Below are positions 43,901 to 52,726 of a DNA stretch of 64,000 nucleotides, piece after piece. The notes under the pieces were generated by a model, which did no database searches, was not told the origin of the DNA, and worked only from the letters and a program-made list of their open reading frames with translations. Position 1 is the first letter of the stretch. Every line of letters starts with the position of its first letter. The stretch comes from Klebsiella oxytoca. GTDB taxonomy: Bacteria > Pseudomonadota > Gammaproteobacteria > Enterobacterales > Enterobacteriaceae. The translations under genes were made by a program, and so were the position numbers. The DNA lies in assembly GCF_009707385.1 (NCBI RefSeq), contig NZ_CP046115.1, positions 3,162,001 to 3,226,000 on the forward strand, given 5' to 3'.

Positions 43901-44701
43901 GAAGTGGGCATCCGGAGTACGGGTCTGCGGAACGTTGGAGCCCCACGCGATAATATAGCTGGAGTTATACCAGTCGGCGGATTCCGGCACATCGGTCTGT
44001 TCACCCCAGGTCTGCGGTGATGCCGGCGGCAGGTCGCAGTACCAGTCATAGAAGCTCAGGCAGGTCCCGCCGATCAGCGACAGATAGCGCGCGCCAGAGG
44101 CATAGGAGACCATCGACATCGCCGGAATCGGCGAGAAGCCGGCTACGCGGTCCGGGCCGTAGGTTTTGACGGTATAGACGTTAGAGGCGGCAATCAGCTC
44201 GTTCACCTCTTGCCAGGACGAGCGCACGAAACCGCCGCGGCCGCGCGCTTGTTTAAAGTTTTTCGCTTTGTCGGCGTCTTCAATAATCGAAGCCCATGCA
44301 TCCACCGGATCGCTGTGCTGAACCTTCGCTTCACGCCACATTTTCATCAGGCGCTTGCGCATCAGTGGATATTTCAGGCGGTTGGCGCTGTAGAGATACC
44401 ACGAGTAGCTGGCGCCGCGTGGGCAGCCGCGAGGTTCGTGGTTCGGCATATCCGGACGGGTGCGCGGATAATCGGTCTGCTGGGTTTCCCAGGTGACGAG
44501 GCCATTTTTGACATAAATCTTCCAGCTGCATGAGCCGGTGCAGTTTACACCGTGGGTGGAGCGCACAACTTTATCGTGCTGCCAACGTTGACGGTATCCA
44601 TCCTCCCAATCCCGGTTGGTTTTTAGAAGCTGGCCATGCCCATCGGCAAAGGTTTCACCCTTCTGTTTGAAGTAGCGAAACCGGTCCAGGAATTTACTCA
44701 T
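40958..44701 (-). CDS. narG: Nitrate reductase A alpha subunit
   Basis: The catalytic subunit, reducing nitrate to nitrite on the cytoplasmic face, 1247 residues as in E. coli. It binds the bis-MGD molybdenum cofactor and an N-terminal FS0 iron-sulphur cluster (HGVNCTGSCSW, His/Cys ligands near residues 50-60). The molybdenum-coordinating Asp lies in the YNSSYIIAWGSN-containing region typical of NarG. The frame is open 35 codons upstream across the promoter, but MSKFLDRFRYF at 44701 is the conserved start. The MSKFLDRFRYFKQKG N terminus is a vestigial Tat-like signal. Confidence 0.98.
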   Translation of the reverse strand: MSKFLDRFRYFKQKGETFADGHGQLLKTNRDWEDGYRQRWQHDKVVRSTHGVNCTGSCSWKIYVKNGLVTWETQQTDYPRTRPDMPNHEPRGCPRGASYSWYLYSANRLKYPLMRKRLMKMWREAKVQHSDPVDAWASIIEDADKAKNFKQARGRGGFVRSSWQEVNELIAASNVYTVKTYGPDRVAGFSPIPAMSMVSYASGARYLSLIGGTCLSFYDWYCDLPPASPQTWGEQTDVPESADWYNSSYIIAWGSNVPQTRTPDAHFFTEVRYKGTKTVAITPDYAEIAKLCDLWLAPKQGTDAAMALAMGHVMLREFHLDKPSQYFTDYVRRYTDMPMLVMLEERDGYYAAGRMLRAADLVDALGQETNPEWKTVAFDEKGEITVPNGSIGFRWGDKGKWNLEQRDGKTGEDVELRLSLLGGHDEIANVGFPYFGGEGTEHFNKVELENVLLHKLPVKRLQKADGSTVLVTTVYDLTLANYGLDRGLGDENCAGSYDDVKAYTPAWAEKITGVSRAQIIRTAREFADNADKTHGRSMIIVGAGLNHWFHLDMNYRGLINMLIFCGCVGQSGGGWAHYVGQEKLRPQTGWQPLAFALDWQRPARHMNSTSYFYNHSSQWRYESVTAQELLSPLADKSRYSGHLIDFNVRAERMGWLPSAPQLGTNPLRIAEEAKKAGMTPVDYTVKSLKEGSIRFAAEQPENGKNHPRNLFIWRSNLLGSSGKGHEYMLKYLLGTENGIQGKDLGKQGGVKPEEVEWKDNGLDGKLDLVVTLDFRLSSTCLYSDIVLPTATWYEKDDMNTSDMHPFIHPLSAAVDPAWESKSDWDIYKGIAKTFSEVCVGHLGQETDVVTLPIQHDSAAELAQPLDVKDWKKGECDLIPGKTAPHILTVERDYPATYERFTSIGPLMEKIGNGGKGIAWNTQSEMDLLRKLNYTKADGPAKGQPMLNTAIDAAEMILTLAPETNGHVAVKAWAALSEFTGRDHTHLAKNKEEEKIRFRDIQAQPRKIISSPTWSGLEDEHVSYNAGYTNVHELIPWRTLSGRQQLYQDHQWMRDFGESLLVYRPPIDTRSVKAVMGAKSNGNPEKALNFLTPHQKWGIHSTYSDNLLMLTLSRGGPIVWMSEADAKDLGIEDNDWIEVFNSNGALTARAVVSQRVPAGMTMMYHAQERIVNLPGSEVTEQRGGIHNSVTRITPKPTHMIGGYAQLAYGFNYYGTVGSNRDEFVVVRKMKNINWLDGEGNDQVQESVK

Positions 44702-44792
44702 CGGGTTTCTCCTGTGTGGAGCCTGACGGCTCTCTGATAAATCGACATTGCTGGATTTGCAGCGAAGGTAACGCCATGAAAGAGGGCGAGAA

Positions 44793-44806
44793 TTGATAAC
44801 GATCAA
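44793..44806 (-). promoter_or_regulatory. FNR box of the narG promoter
   Basis: TTGAT-AACG-ATCAA, a perfect FNR site, centred 98 bases upstream of the narG ATG. If it sits at -41.5 as in E. coli, transcription starts near 44758. Confidence 0.88.
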
Positions 44807-44843
44807 GACGATATGGCTTATAAAAACGAGCTCAAAGGCGATT

Positions 44844-44956
44844 TACCACCAAAGTGGTATTAAGTTTAATTTTTTATTTATATGATTAATAAGAATTTTT
44901 TTAATAAATTACAGTGAGCAATCAGGAGTTGTTATTTGCCATGGTATTAAGGGGTA
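44844..44956 (-). promoter_or_regulatory. Probable NarL sites upstream of narG
   Basis: TACCACC-AA-AGTGGTA (44844-44859) is a 7-2-7 inverted heptamer pair about 93 bases upstream of the inferred start. A single AGGGGTA (44950-44956, complement of TACCCCT) lies about 195 bases upstream. Both distances match the two NarL clusters of the E. coli narG promoter, where IHF bends the DNA between them. The remainder of the 392-base narG-narK spacer shows no gene. Confidence 0.65.
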
Positions 44957-45042
44957 GATGCTCCTGGAGTAATTTTTTCTGTGACTTAAGGCACCTTTTG
45001 AAATAATCCAAATCAATAGTATGTTGTAACTAAATTATAAAT

Positions 45043-45074
45043 AAAAAAAGAGCGCAAATAGTTCTGCGCTCTCT
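45043..45074 (-). terminator. Terminator after narK
   Basis: On the minus strand, GAGAGCGCA-GAACTATT-TGCGCTC is followed by seven T residues, about 20 bases after the narK stop. Confidence 0.9.
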
Positions 45075-45093
45075 TATACCAGCTCAATGAAGC

Positions 45094-46482
45094 TTATTTT
45101 TGCTTACGTCCATAAACCGCCCAGGTAATCACTACGCAGGCGATATAGAATATCAGGAAGATTTTCATTGCTCCGGCAGGCGAGCCTGTCAGATCCAGCG
45201 AAATACCGAACGCTTTCGGAATAAAGAAGCCGCCAATAGCGCCAATCGCTGAAATAAAGCCCAGCGCCGCCGCCGTATCGGTCGCCGCTTCGCGCATCGC
45301 CTGCGCTTCGCTGCCGCCCTGCGCCTTCACGCGATCCATGGTCATTTTACGGAAGATAACCGAAATCATCTGGAAGGTAGAGGCGCTCCCCAGACCGGCT
45401 GTCAGGAACAGCACCATAAATACCGCGAAGAAGGCAATAAAGTTCCCCCCCTCACCGCGGGTTGGCAACGTCAGGAACAGCAGACCGCAGAAGATAGCCA
45501 TTACGATAAAGTTCACCAGCGTCACGCGAGTCCCGCCCAGACGGTCGGAGATAGCCCCGCCGGTAGAACGCGCCAGTGCGCCGATAAACGGCCCGAAGAA
45601 CGCATAGTGCAGGATTTGAACATCCGGGAACTGGGTCTTCGACAGCATCGCGAAACCTGCCGAGAAACCAATAAATGAGCCAAAGGTGGCAAGATAAAGC
45701 AACGCCATGATCCACAGATGTGCGCGTTTCAGTACCGGTAACTGCTCGCTCAGCGATGCCTTCGATGCCGACAGATCGTTCATAAAGAACCATGCCGCCA
45801 GGGTGAAGATAATCAGGAACGGTACCCAGATCCACGCGGCGTTTTCCAGGTACAGCATGGAACCATCCGACTGTTCGCTGCCGGTTCCGCCGAAGACCGC
45901 GAAAATCGACACAGATACCACCAGAGGAGCAACCAGCTGCATTACGCTAACGCCCATATTACCAAGGCCGCCGTTGACGCCCAGAGCACCGCCCTGCTTC
46001 TGTTTCGGGAAAAAGAAACTGATGTTAGCCATACTGGAAGCAAAGTTGGCCCCGGCAAAGCCGCACAGCAGGGAAATAATCACGAAAACGCTGAATGGCG
46101 TTGAGGTATCCTGCACCGCGAAACCCAACCAGACGCAGGGTACGATCATGATCCCGGTACTGAAAGCGGTCCAGCGACGGCCGCCAAACAGCGGCACCAT
46201 AAACGCGTAGGGTACGCGCAGCAGAGCACCGGACAGCGCCGGCAGCGCGGTCAGCATAAACAGCTGGTCGGTAGTGAACTGAAAGCCAACCTTATTCAGG
46301 TTTACGGCGACGGCGCTAAACAACATCCAGACGCAGAATGCCAGCAAAAGACACGGAACGGAGATCCACAGATTGCGGCTGGCGACGCGGTGACCGCGCT
46401 GCTGCCAGAATTCAGGATCCTCAGGACGCCAGTCGCTAATGACTGAGCTGTTAGTCTTCTCCGGGATAGAAGAGTGACTCAT
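45094..46482 (-). CDS. narK: Nitrate/nitrite antiporter NarK
   Basis: Major facilitator protein that exchanges nitrate for nitrite, 462 residues, 12 helices. The two nitrate-signature glycine-rich stretches are present (GFAGANFASSMANISFFFP region and the AALGFISAIGAIGGFFIP region). ATG 46482 is preferred to the in-frame GTG at 46488, since AGAGGT overlaps the latter. Its promoter is shared with narX across a 311-base region. Confidence 0.97.
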   Translation of the reverse strand: MSHSSIPEKTNSSVISDWRPEDPEFWQQRGHRVASRNLWISVPCLLLAFCVWMLFSAVAVNLNKVGFQFTTDQLFMLTALPALSGALLRVPYAFMVPLFGGRRWTAFSTGIMIVPCVWLGFAVQDTSTPFSVFVIISLLCGFAGANFASSMANISFFFPKQKQGGALGVNGGLGNMGVSVMQLVAPLVVSVSIFAVFGGTGSEQSDGSMLYLENAAWIWVPFLIIFTLAAWFFMNDLSASKASLSEQLPVLKRAHLWIMALLYLATFGSFIGFSAGFAMLSKTQFPDVQILHYAFFGPFIGALARSTGGAISDRLGGTRVTLVNFIVMAIFCGLLFLTLPTRGEGGNFIAFFAVFMVLFLTAGLGSASTFQMISVIFRKMTMDRVKAQGGSEAQAMREAATDTAAALGFISAIGAIGGFFIPKAFGISLDLTGSPAGAMKIFLIFYIACVVITWAVYGRKQK

Positions 46483-46542
46483 AGACACCTCTGATTATTG
46501 GTATTAACCATGGCTACCTTATGGGTTACAGGCAGCGGTAAG

Positions 46543-46556
46543 TTGATATAAATCAA
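46543..46556 (-). promoter_or_regulatory. FNR box of the narK promoter
   Basis: TTGAT-ATAA-ATCAA, a perfect FNR palindrome centred 67 bases upstream of the narK ATG, suggesting a class II FNR promoter starting near 46508. Confidence 0.88.
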
Positions 46557-46595
46557 AGGAAAAGTTGGCATTAATCTGGCGAAAAAATGCTCATT

Positions 46596-46719
46596 ACCCG
46601 AAGTGAGTAGCGCTTTCTGCGCAAAAAAGTGTGGTTTTTCACGTCACTGCTGTCATTACCCGAATGCCTGCCACCAGCCCTGGAAGCGCTGACAATTAAG
46701 GGGTAATCCTTTAGGGGTA
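46596..46719. promoter_or_regulatory. Cluster of NarL-like heptamers between narK and narX
   Basis: Two AGGGGTA heptamers (46699-46705 and 46713-46719; complement TACCCCT) and two TACCCGA near-matches (46596-46602 and 46657-46663) lie upstream of narK. The pair is about 200 bases from the inferred narK start, as in E. coli, where NarL activates narK from a distance with IHF. Confidence 0.65.
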
Positions 46720-46793
46720 TGGGTATACTCCGGGGGATGTCCGAGAATAAGCGCCACTCCCGGATAATTTGCCGGTCAGGAGCCCTATAGCCC

Positions 46794-48572
46794 ATGTTGA
46801 AACGTCTTTTTACGCCGCTGACGCTGGTTAATCAACTCGCCTTGATCGTTCTACTGGCGACGGTAATTGGCGTCGCCGGAATGGCGATATCTTCTCGCCT
46901 GGTTCACGGCGTTCAGGGCAGCGCGCACGCCATTAATAAAGCTGGCTCACTGCGCATGCAGAGCTACCGATTACTGGCGGCAGTGCCGCTGCACGACAGC
47001 GATCAAAGGCTGCTGGATGAAATGACCGCAACCGTTTTTAGCCCGGAACTGCAGTACGCCGCTCGCCACGACGATCAGCAAAAACAGCTCCAGGGGCTAC
47101 AGCATTACTGGCAGCTGGAGCTGGCGCCAGGCATGCGTAAGGCGCAGAGTCAGGCCGCGGTAGCAACGGATGTCGCCGGTTTTGTCGACCGTATAGACCA
47201 GCTGGTGACCGCTTTCGATCACACCACCGAAGAGCGGATTAAGCACGTTGTCTGGATCCAGCGCATTATGGCCGTAGGAATGGCGTTGCTGCTGGTATTC
47301 ACCATCGTCTGGCTGCGCGCGCGTTTACTCCGTCCCTGGAAACAACTGCTGGCTATGGCACGCGCGGTAAGCCGTCGCGATTTTACCCAACGGGCTCAGA
47401 TTAGCGGGCGCAACGAGATGGCGACGCTCGGCATGGCGCTGAACAACATGTCAGAAGAGCTGGCGGAGAGCTATTCGGTGCTTGAACGCCGGGTACAGGA
47501 AAAAACCGCCGGTCTGGAGCAAAAAAACGAGATCCTCGCTTTTCTCTGGCAGGCCAACCGCCGACTGCACTCTAACGCTCCGCTCTGCGAGCGCATCTCT
47601 CCCGTCCTTAACGGTCTACAGGGCTTAACTCTGCTGCGCGATATCGAAGTCCGCGTTTACGATCTTGAGGACGAAGACAATCATCAGGAGTTCACCTGCC
47701 ACTCTGATATACAGTGTGATGATAAGGGCTGCTACCTGTGTCCACGCGATCTACCGCCGCTGCCCGATAGCGGAACCACCCTAAAATGGCGACTCTCTGA
47801 TGCCCATAACCAGTACGGTATTCTGCTGGCGACCCTGCCCGCCGGGCGCCATCTGAGCCACGATCAGCAGCAGTTGGTTGATACTTTGGTTGAGCAACTT
47901 ACCGGCACCCTCGCGCTTGACCGTCATCAGGAGCACCAGCAGCAGCTTATCGTCATGGAGGAACGCGCCACCATCGCCCGCGAACTTCATGACTCCATCG
48001 CCCAGTCGCTCTCCTGTATGAAGATGCAGGTCAGCTGCCTGCAGATGCAGGGCGACGATCTGCCGGAAGCCAGTCGCCAGCTGTTGGGGCAAATCCGTAA
48101 TGAACTGAATACGTCCTGGGCGCAGCTGCGCGAGCTGCTGACTACCTTCCGTCTGCAGCTTACCGAACCGGGATTACGCCCGGCCCTTGAGGCCAGCTGT
48201 CAGGAATACAGCGCCCACTTTGGTTTTACGGTACGCCTGGATTATCAGCTGCCGCCGCGTTTTGTCCCGTCGCATCAGGCAATTCACCTACTGCAAATCG
48301 CCCGTGAAGCGCTCAGCAACGCGTTAAAGCACGCAAATGCCACTGACGTTAGCGTCTCCGTGACGCTGCGGGACAATCAGGTCCGGCTGGTGGTGGCCGA
48401 TAACGGCCGCGGCGTCCCGGATCACGCGGAACGCAGCAACCACTACGGCCTGATTATTATGCGCGATCGAGCGCAGAGCCTGCGCGGGGACTGTCAGGTC
48501 CGGCGCAGGGAAACCGGCGGTACCGAAGTACTGGTCACTTTTATCCCCGAAAAATCGTTTTCAATCCAATAA
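46794..48572 (+). CDS. narX: Nitrate/nitrite sensor kinase NarX
   Basis: Membrane histidine kinase, 592 residues. The periplasmic domain between two helices carries the nitrate-binding P-box (about 43-61, including [13 protein letters not shown]). A HAMP linker, signalling helix and a cysteine-rich cytoplasmic module ([15 protein letters not shown]) follow, then the HisKA_3 box [12 protein letters not shown] with the phospho-His and the ATPase domain (DNGRGVP). It phosphorylates or dephosphorylates NarL. narL follows after ten bases. Confidence 0.97.
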   Translation: MLKRLFTPLTLVNQLALIVLLATVIGVAGMAISSRLVHGVQGSAHAINKAGSLRMQSYRLLAAVPLHDSDQRLLDEMTATVFSPELQYAARHDDQQKQLQGLQHYWQLELAPGMRKAQSQAAVATDVAGFVDRIDQLVTAFDHTTEERIKHVVWIQRIMAVGMALLLVFTIVWLRARLLRPWKQLLAMARAVSRRDFTQRAQISGRNEMATLGMALNNMSEELAESYSVLERRVQEKTAGLEQKNEILAFLWQANRRLHSNAPLCERISPVLNGLQGLTLLRDIEVRVYDLEDEDNHQEFTCHSDIQCDDKGCYLCPRDLPPLPDSGTTLKWRLSDAHNQYGILLATLPAGRHLSHDQQQLVDTLVEQLTGTLALDRHQEHQQQLIVMEERATIARELHDSIAQSLSCMKMQVSCLQMQGDDLPEASRQLLGQIRNELNTSWAQLRELLTTFRLQLTEPGLRPALEASCQEYSAHFGFTVRLDYQLPPRFVPSHQAIHLLQIAREALSNALKHANATDVSVSVTLRDNQVRLVVADNGRGVPDHAERSNHYGLIIMRDRAQSLRGDCQVRRRETGGTEVLVTFIPEKSFSIQ

Positions 48573-48582
48573 GGAGAACCCC

Positions 48583-49233
48583 ATGAGTCAACAGGAACGG
48601 GCAACCATCCTTCTCATTGACGATCATCCGATGCTGCGCACCGGCGTCAAACAGCTGGTCAGCATGGCATCGGATATCCAGGTCATCGGCGAAGCCAGCA
48701 ACGGCGAGCAGGGTATCGCCATGGCGGAATCCTTAGATCCGGACTTAATTCTGCTGGATCTCAATATGCCGGGTATGAACGGCCTGGAAACCCTCGACAA
48801 GCTGCGCGAGAAGTCGCTTTCCGGGCGCGTGGTGGTGTTCAGCGTCTCCAATCATGAAGAGGATGTGGTTACCGCCCTGAAACGCGGCGCCGATGGCTAT
48901 CTGTTGAAGGATATGGAGCCGGAAGATCTGCTGAAAGCGCTGCAGCAGGCGGCGGCTGGCGAGATGGTCCTCAGCGAAGCGTTAACTCCGGTGCTGGCGG
49001 CCAGCCTGCGCGCCAACCGCGCCACCTCCGACCGCGACATCAGCCAGCTGACCCCGCGTGAGAGAGATATTCTCAAGCTGATTGCCCAGGGCCTGCCGAA
49101 CAAAATGATCGCCCGCCGTCTGGATATCACCGAAAGCACCGTCAAAGTGCACGTCAAGCATATGCTGAAAAAAATGAAGCTAAAATCACGGGTGGAGGCG
49201 GCAGTCTGGGTCCATCAGGAACGCGTATTCTAA
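48583..49233 (+). CDS. narL: Nitrate/nitrite response regulator NarL
   Basis: NarL/FixJ-type regulator, 216 residues. Receiver domain with phospho-acceptor Asp59 ([10 protein letters not shown]), a linker (about 130-150), and a C-terminal LuxR-type helix-turn-helix ([19 protein letters not shown]). It activates narGHJI and narK and represses other anaerobic genes through TACYYMT-type heptamers. It is co-transcribed with narX and ends nine bases before the stop codon of ychO. Confidence 0.98.
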   Translation: MSQQERATILLIDDHPMLRTGVKQLVSMASDIQVIGEASNGEQGIAMAESLDPDLILLDLNMPGMNGLETLDKLREKSLSGRVVVFSVSNHEEDVVTALKRGADGYLLKDMEPEDLLKALQQAAAGEMVLSEALTPVLAASLRANRATSDRDISQLTPRERDILKLIAQGLPNKMIARRLDITESTVKVHVKHMLKKMKLKSRVEAAVWVHQERVF

Positions 49234-49241
49234 GGTGATGC

Positions 49242-50609
49242 CTACCACGAAACGCCATCGGCCGGCACCCGTACTAACGGCTCGGTCAGCGCCAGTGCGA
49301 TCTCATTGGATGAGACGCGCTGACCCGTTTTATCCTCCACCACCAGCGAAAGATGCCAGCGGTTGCTCGCCCCGGCTTCGCTGCTCCAGCGTGGCATAAT
49401 CACGCTCCAGCCTTCGGTACCGTTGGCCTCTATCGGCGAGGTGAGGCTTAAAGCCCGGGTATCCCCCTGCCAGCTCAGCGACTTAATCCCATGCAGGCTA
49501 CGGATTTGTAGTTTCAACTGCACCGTCTCCCCGGGCTGAAGATCCCAGGGCGGAGTCGCCAGATAAACCGAAAGCGTTTTGCGCTGGCGATATTCAACTA
49601 CCGGCAGATTATCGCGCTCCGGACTATCGTAGCGGCTACCGCGCAGCGATCGGCTAACCGCCACTTCATCGGCCGCCAGCTGCTGTTTTAAAGGCACGCC
49701 AAAGCGATAATTCAGCTTCAACCCGACATCATTTTGGCTGACGCCGCTTTCGCCCTGCTTATGCTTAGCGGTGACCGTAACCAACGGTACGGGGGTGTAA
49801 TTCAGCCCCACCGACACCGCGACCGGGTTATGGTAGCCGGTCCCCGAATGGAACAGGTCGACGTTATCGCCAAAATACTGCTCCACGCTGACGCTGGTAT
49901 TAATATGCTGATAAAAAGGCAACCGCGCCTGAGCCGTCACATCGTAGCCGCTCGCCATACGCTGCTGCTGAGTCAGGCTACTCCCCTGCTGCCAGCCGCC
50001 GAGCGGGATGTAGTAGTTAGCCGACAGACGCATCGACTCGCCCCAGGCTTCAGCACCAACGCTGCCGCGCGCCAGGCGGTCATCCAGTACTTTATCGTAG
50101 AATGAGTTGTAGCCCAGCAGCCAGGTCCCCATCCGCCAGCGCTGGCCCAGGCCAATATTACCAACCAGGCCGTTATCCCGCTGGGTAACGGAGTACTGAT
50201 TCCAGGTAAGATAGTCGCCGTTATCCTGCAGAGGGACGAACCAGCTTCCCTTGCTGCCGGTAAAATTGCCCTCTTTATCGACCAGCAAATCGACATTGGC
50301 GTTACCCCACGGCGAAAGCCAGCTCTCCAGCTGATGGCTGACCTCGCTTCCCAGCTTACTGATGGCAAATACACGCGCCTGCTCGCCGGTTGTCAGCCCA
50401 TTATCGCTCATACTGGCTTCGCCAAATTTTTTCGCCATCTCGGCAAAATGCTTTGCGTCATCATCGGCCTGCGGCGCCAGGCCGAGGTCGGGTAAGGTTT
50501 CAGCCCCTCCCGAGAACGCCTGATTATCCTGTAACGCGCGCGCGGGCAGACCTGTCAGCAGCAGGATAAGCGGTATATATGGGGTGATGCGGAACGACAG
50601 AAAGCTCAA
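49242..50609 (-). CDS. ychO: YchO, invasin/inverse autotransporter-like outer-membrane protein
   Basis: A 455-residue protein with a hydrophobic signal peptide, an inverse-autotransporter-type beta barrel (about 90-330; SYYIPLGGW-like repeats, FYQHINTSVSVEQYFGD) and a C-terminal Ig-like stretch. It matches E. coli YchO, a short intimin/invasin relative. TTG at 50609 is the only start I can place before a stop in the frame; no strong ribosome site precedes it, so expression may be weak. It lies convergent to narL. Confidence 0.85.
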   Translation of the reverse strand: MSFLSFRITPYIPLILLLTGLPARALQDNQAFSGGAETLPDLGLAPQADDDAKHFAEMAKKFGEASMSDNGLTTGEQARVFAISKLGSEVSHQLESWLSPWGNANVDLLVDKEGNFTGSKGSWFVPLQDNGDYLTWNQYSVTQRDNGLVGNIGLGQRWRMGTWLLGYNSFYDKVLDDRLARGSVGAEAWGESMRLSANYYIPLGGWQQGSSLTQQQRMASGYDVTAQARLPFYQHINTSVSVEQYFGDNVDLFHSGTGYHNPVAVSVGLNYTPVPLVTVTAKHKQGESGVSQNDVGLKLNYRFGVPLKQQLAADEVAVSRSLRGSRYDSPERDNLPVVEYRQRKTLSVYLATPPWDLQPGETVQLKLQIRSLHGIKSLSWQGDTRALSLTSPIEANGTEGWSVIMPRWSSEAGASNRWHLSLVVEDKTGQRVSSNEIALALTEPLVRVPADGVSW

Positions 50610-50862
50610 ATCGGTTACGTCTACTCACGAAGTGATAGCGGCAAAGTTTAAGTTTATCGCTTTTTGCCCTCCCCCGCAGCTTTCAGGACGATTCCAGGAA
50701 TATGCTGAATCTCAGCCTGCGCCAGACTGCCCCTGCAGCGGCAGGCTTTAGCCGAATCTCAGTTGGTTCGCTAAGCAGAAGGCGTATTATTCGTCACTCT
50801 CTAATGAGTTAACGCTTTATACTTCAGTCAGGCAATAACCGTACCTTATACAAGGAGTCCTT

Positions 50863-51216
50863 ATGCAACGTATTGTGATTATCGCTAACGGTGCCGCCTA
50901 CGGCAGCGAATCTCTGTTCAATAGCCTGCGTCTGGCAATCGCTCTGCGTGAGCAGCAGTCCGACCTCGAACTCAGGCTGTTTTTAATGTCCGATGCGGTC
51001 ACCGCCGGCCTGCGCGGACAGAAACCTGCGGAAGGCTACAACATTCAGCAAATGCTGGAGATCCTCACCGCGCAAAACGTGCCGGTGAAGCTATGCAAAA
51101 CCTGTACCGATGGCCGGGGGATCAGCGCGCTGCCGCTGATTGATGGCGTGGAAATTGGCACCCTCGTTGAGCTGGCGCAATGGACGCTGGCAGCAGATAA
51201 AGTCCTGACCTTTTAA
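50863..51216 (+). CDS. ychN: YchN, DsrE-like protein
   Basis: A 117-residue protein of the DsrE/YchN family, whose E. coli member forms a homohexamer. It has conserved cysteines in LCKTCTDGRG (about 73-82). Relatives take part in sulphur relay, but the role of YchN is not established. AAGGAG precedes the ATG. Confidence 0.92.
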   Translation: MQRIVIIANGAAYGSESLFNSLRLAIALREQQSDLELRLFLMSDAVTAGLRGQKPAEGYNIQQMLEILTAQNVPVKLCKTCTDGRGISALPLIDGVEIGTLVELAQWTLAADKVLTF

Positions 51217-51234
51217 ACGCGCTTTGGCTCCCAA

Positions 51235-51385
51235 ATAATTCGAGTTGCAGGACAAAACGGTTTCCCGTTTTAAACTGCGCTTGCGCTGGCGCCGAGTCAC
51301 GCGGCAATGGAAAACCCCGATGAGCTTACTTGGGTAAGCGATTCGGGCGAACGAGCGTGACCAGCCGACAGGCAATCTGAAGTAT
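51235..51385. repeat. Candidate MITE-like interspersed repeat
   Basis: About 151 bases flanked by imperfect terminal inverted repeats: ATAATTCGAGTTGC (51235-51248) and the complement of GCAATCTGAAGTAT (51372-51385), ten of 14 positions matching. The interior holds CTTACTTGGGTAAG and CGGGCGAACGAGCG. It has no coding capacity that I believe. It resembles short noncoding repeats scattered in many enterobacterial genomes. Confidence 0.55.
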
Positions 51386-51618
51386 GGCGGGTATAACGGG
51401 ATTAAATATCAGGCTGGCAGCATTTTTTAACCGAAAACAACGTGAGCTGAAAGCTTTCAGGCACAACGTCATTTTTGTTTAATCTTTATTCTTTTTTTTG
51501 ATCAAAATCATCATCTGCCGCCCTCCCCTTTGGTGTTATGCGTAGACCAAAGTGTGAACAATATCACGCATGGAAATGGGCAGCAGGACGCTTTAGACTG
51601 AAACGGGGTTGAGATTAA

Positions 51619-51861
51619 ATGGCAATGGTAAAAGCAAGTTTAACGTTATTTGGCGGTGATACTTTAGTGGTGCGTTGTTCCGAACGCTGCCATATTCACC
51701 TGATGAGCGCCAAAGTTTCTGGTGATAGCCACGCGGATGTTCTGAGCGTGCAGGACAGAGACAGCGCGTATCTGACGGTGCCGTATAGCGGTACCTGGAA
51801 CGTGCTCATCGACAGCCACAGCCAGTCGCTGGAGCACTCAATCAGCTACGTTCCCGCCTGA
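51619..51861 (+). CDS. Small DUF1883-like protein
   Basis: An 80-residue protein with no signal peptide. Its beta-rich pattern and ending (YLTVPYSGTWNVLIDS) resemble the DUF1883 family. Starts MAMVKASLTLFGGD at ATG 51619, preceded by a weak GGGGTTGAG about eight bases upstream. It stands alone between ychN and chaC, behind a long spacer with a repeat element. The function is unknown. Confidence 0.7.
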   Translation: MAMVKASLTLFGGDTLVVRCSERCHIHLMSAKVSGDSHADVLSVQDRDSAYLTVPYSGTWNVLIDSHSQSLEHSISYVPA

Positions 51862-51895
51862 TAGCAAACGCCCGGTCTCCCCGGGCGATTTCTTC

Positions 51896-52576
51896 TCAAG
51901 CCAGCCCAGGCTGGCTGTTTTCCCCCAGCAGATGGCGCACCTTGCCGACTAAATCATCGAGACAGGCATCATGCATGCCGAGCTTTCGCAGCTCCTGATC
52001 GAGCGAGAAAAGATACTGAGCGTTAGTACCGAGCGGGCCGCTGGCGCGTGCTATCAGCGGCGCAATGACCTGGGCGCTGGTGTCCGCCTCAAACAGCGGA
52101 TGGCGCGGATCCATAATAAAGACCAGCGCGCTGACGGTGCGGCCATCGTCAAGCTCCAGCTTGCACCACGTCGGCAGGTAGCAGCCGGTGATCATCTCCC
52201 GTTTCCACAGCAGGGTCAGCTCTTCTTCCAGGGTTTCATCGGGCAGGCGGTAGGCAACACCGGTGGTTCGCCCGCCCTCCTTCAGCGCCAGCATGCGGCC
52301 GGGCTGATTTGCGCTCCCGCGTCCTGCCGTGAGCCGCAGGCAAAACGCGCGGTGCCAGCCCGGTAGGGTACCGGTGCAGGATTCCCGATATTCAAGTGCC
52401 GGGTTCCACATCAGCGAACCGTAGCCAAAAATCCATACCGAGCCATCATCCGGACGGCAGGCCAGGGTCGCCGCCAAAGAGGCGGCCCGTTGCTCTGCCG
52501 ACCAAAGAAGCGATTCCTCAATAGCGCCAAACGCTGTTTTACAATCCGCATTCAGTAAGAAATCACGAGTTAACAC
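51896..52576 (-). CDS. chaC: Glutathione-specific gamma-glutamylcyclotransferase
   Basis: ChaC family, 226 residues. It cleaves glutathione to 5-oxoproline and Cys-Gly. The substrate-binding FGYGSLMWNP motif is at about 50-59, and the catalytic Glu lies in the LTLLWKREM region. GTG start at 52576 (MLTRDFLLNADCKTAFGAIEESL) matches E. coli. It is downstream of chaB, on the same strand. Despite the name there is no proven role in cation transport. Confidence 0.95.
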   Translation of the reverse strand: MLTRDFLLNADCKTAFGAIEESLLWSAEQRAASLAATLACRPDDGSVWIFGYGSLMWNPALEYRESCTGTLPGWHRAFCLRLTAGRGSANQPGRMLALKEGGRTTGVAYRLPDETLEEELTLLWKREMITGCYLPTWCKLELDDGRTVSALVFIMDPRHPLFEADTSAQVIAPLIARASGPLGTNAQYLFSLDQELRKLGMHDACLDDLVGKVRHLLGENSQPGLA

Positions 52577-52726
52577 TGTCTACTACCTCCGCCACTGCCC
52601 GCTTCCCGGCGATTATCTGACACCATCCCTAAAGTATTGCTGAATTATTATCCAGCTTTATTTGACAATAAGCAATGAACGAGCTGCGGGCAAGAATTAA
52701 GGCGGTAGATAGCGTAGCAAAAGCGA

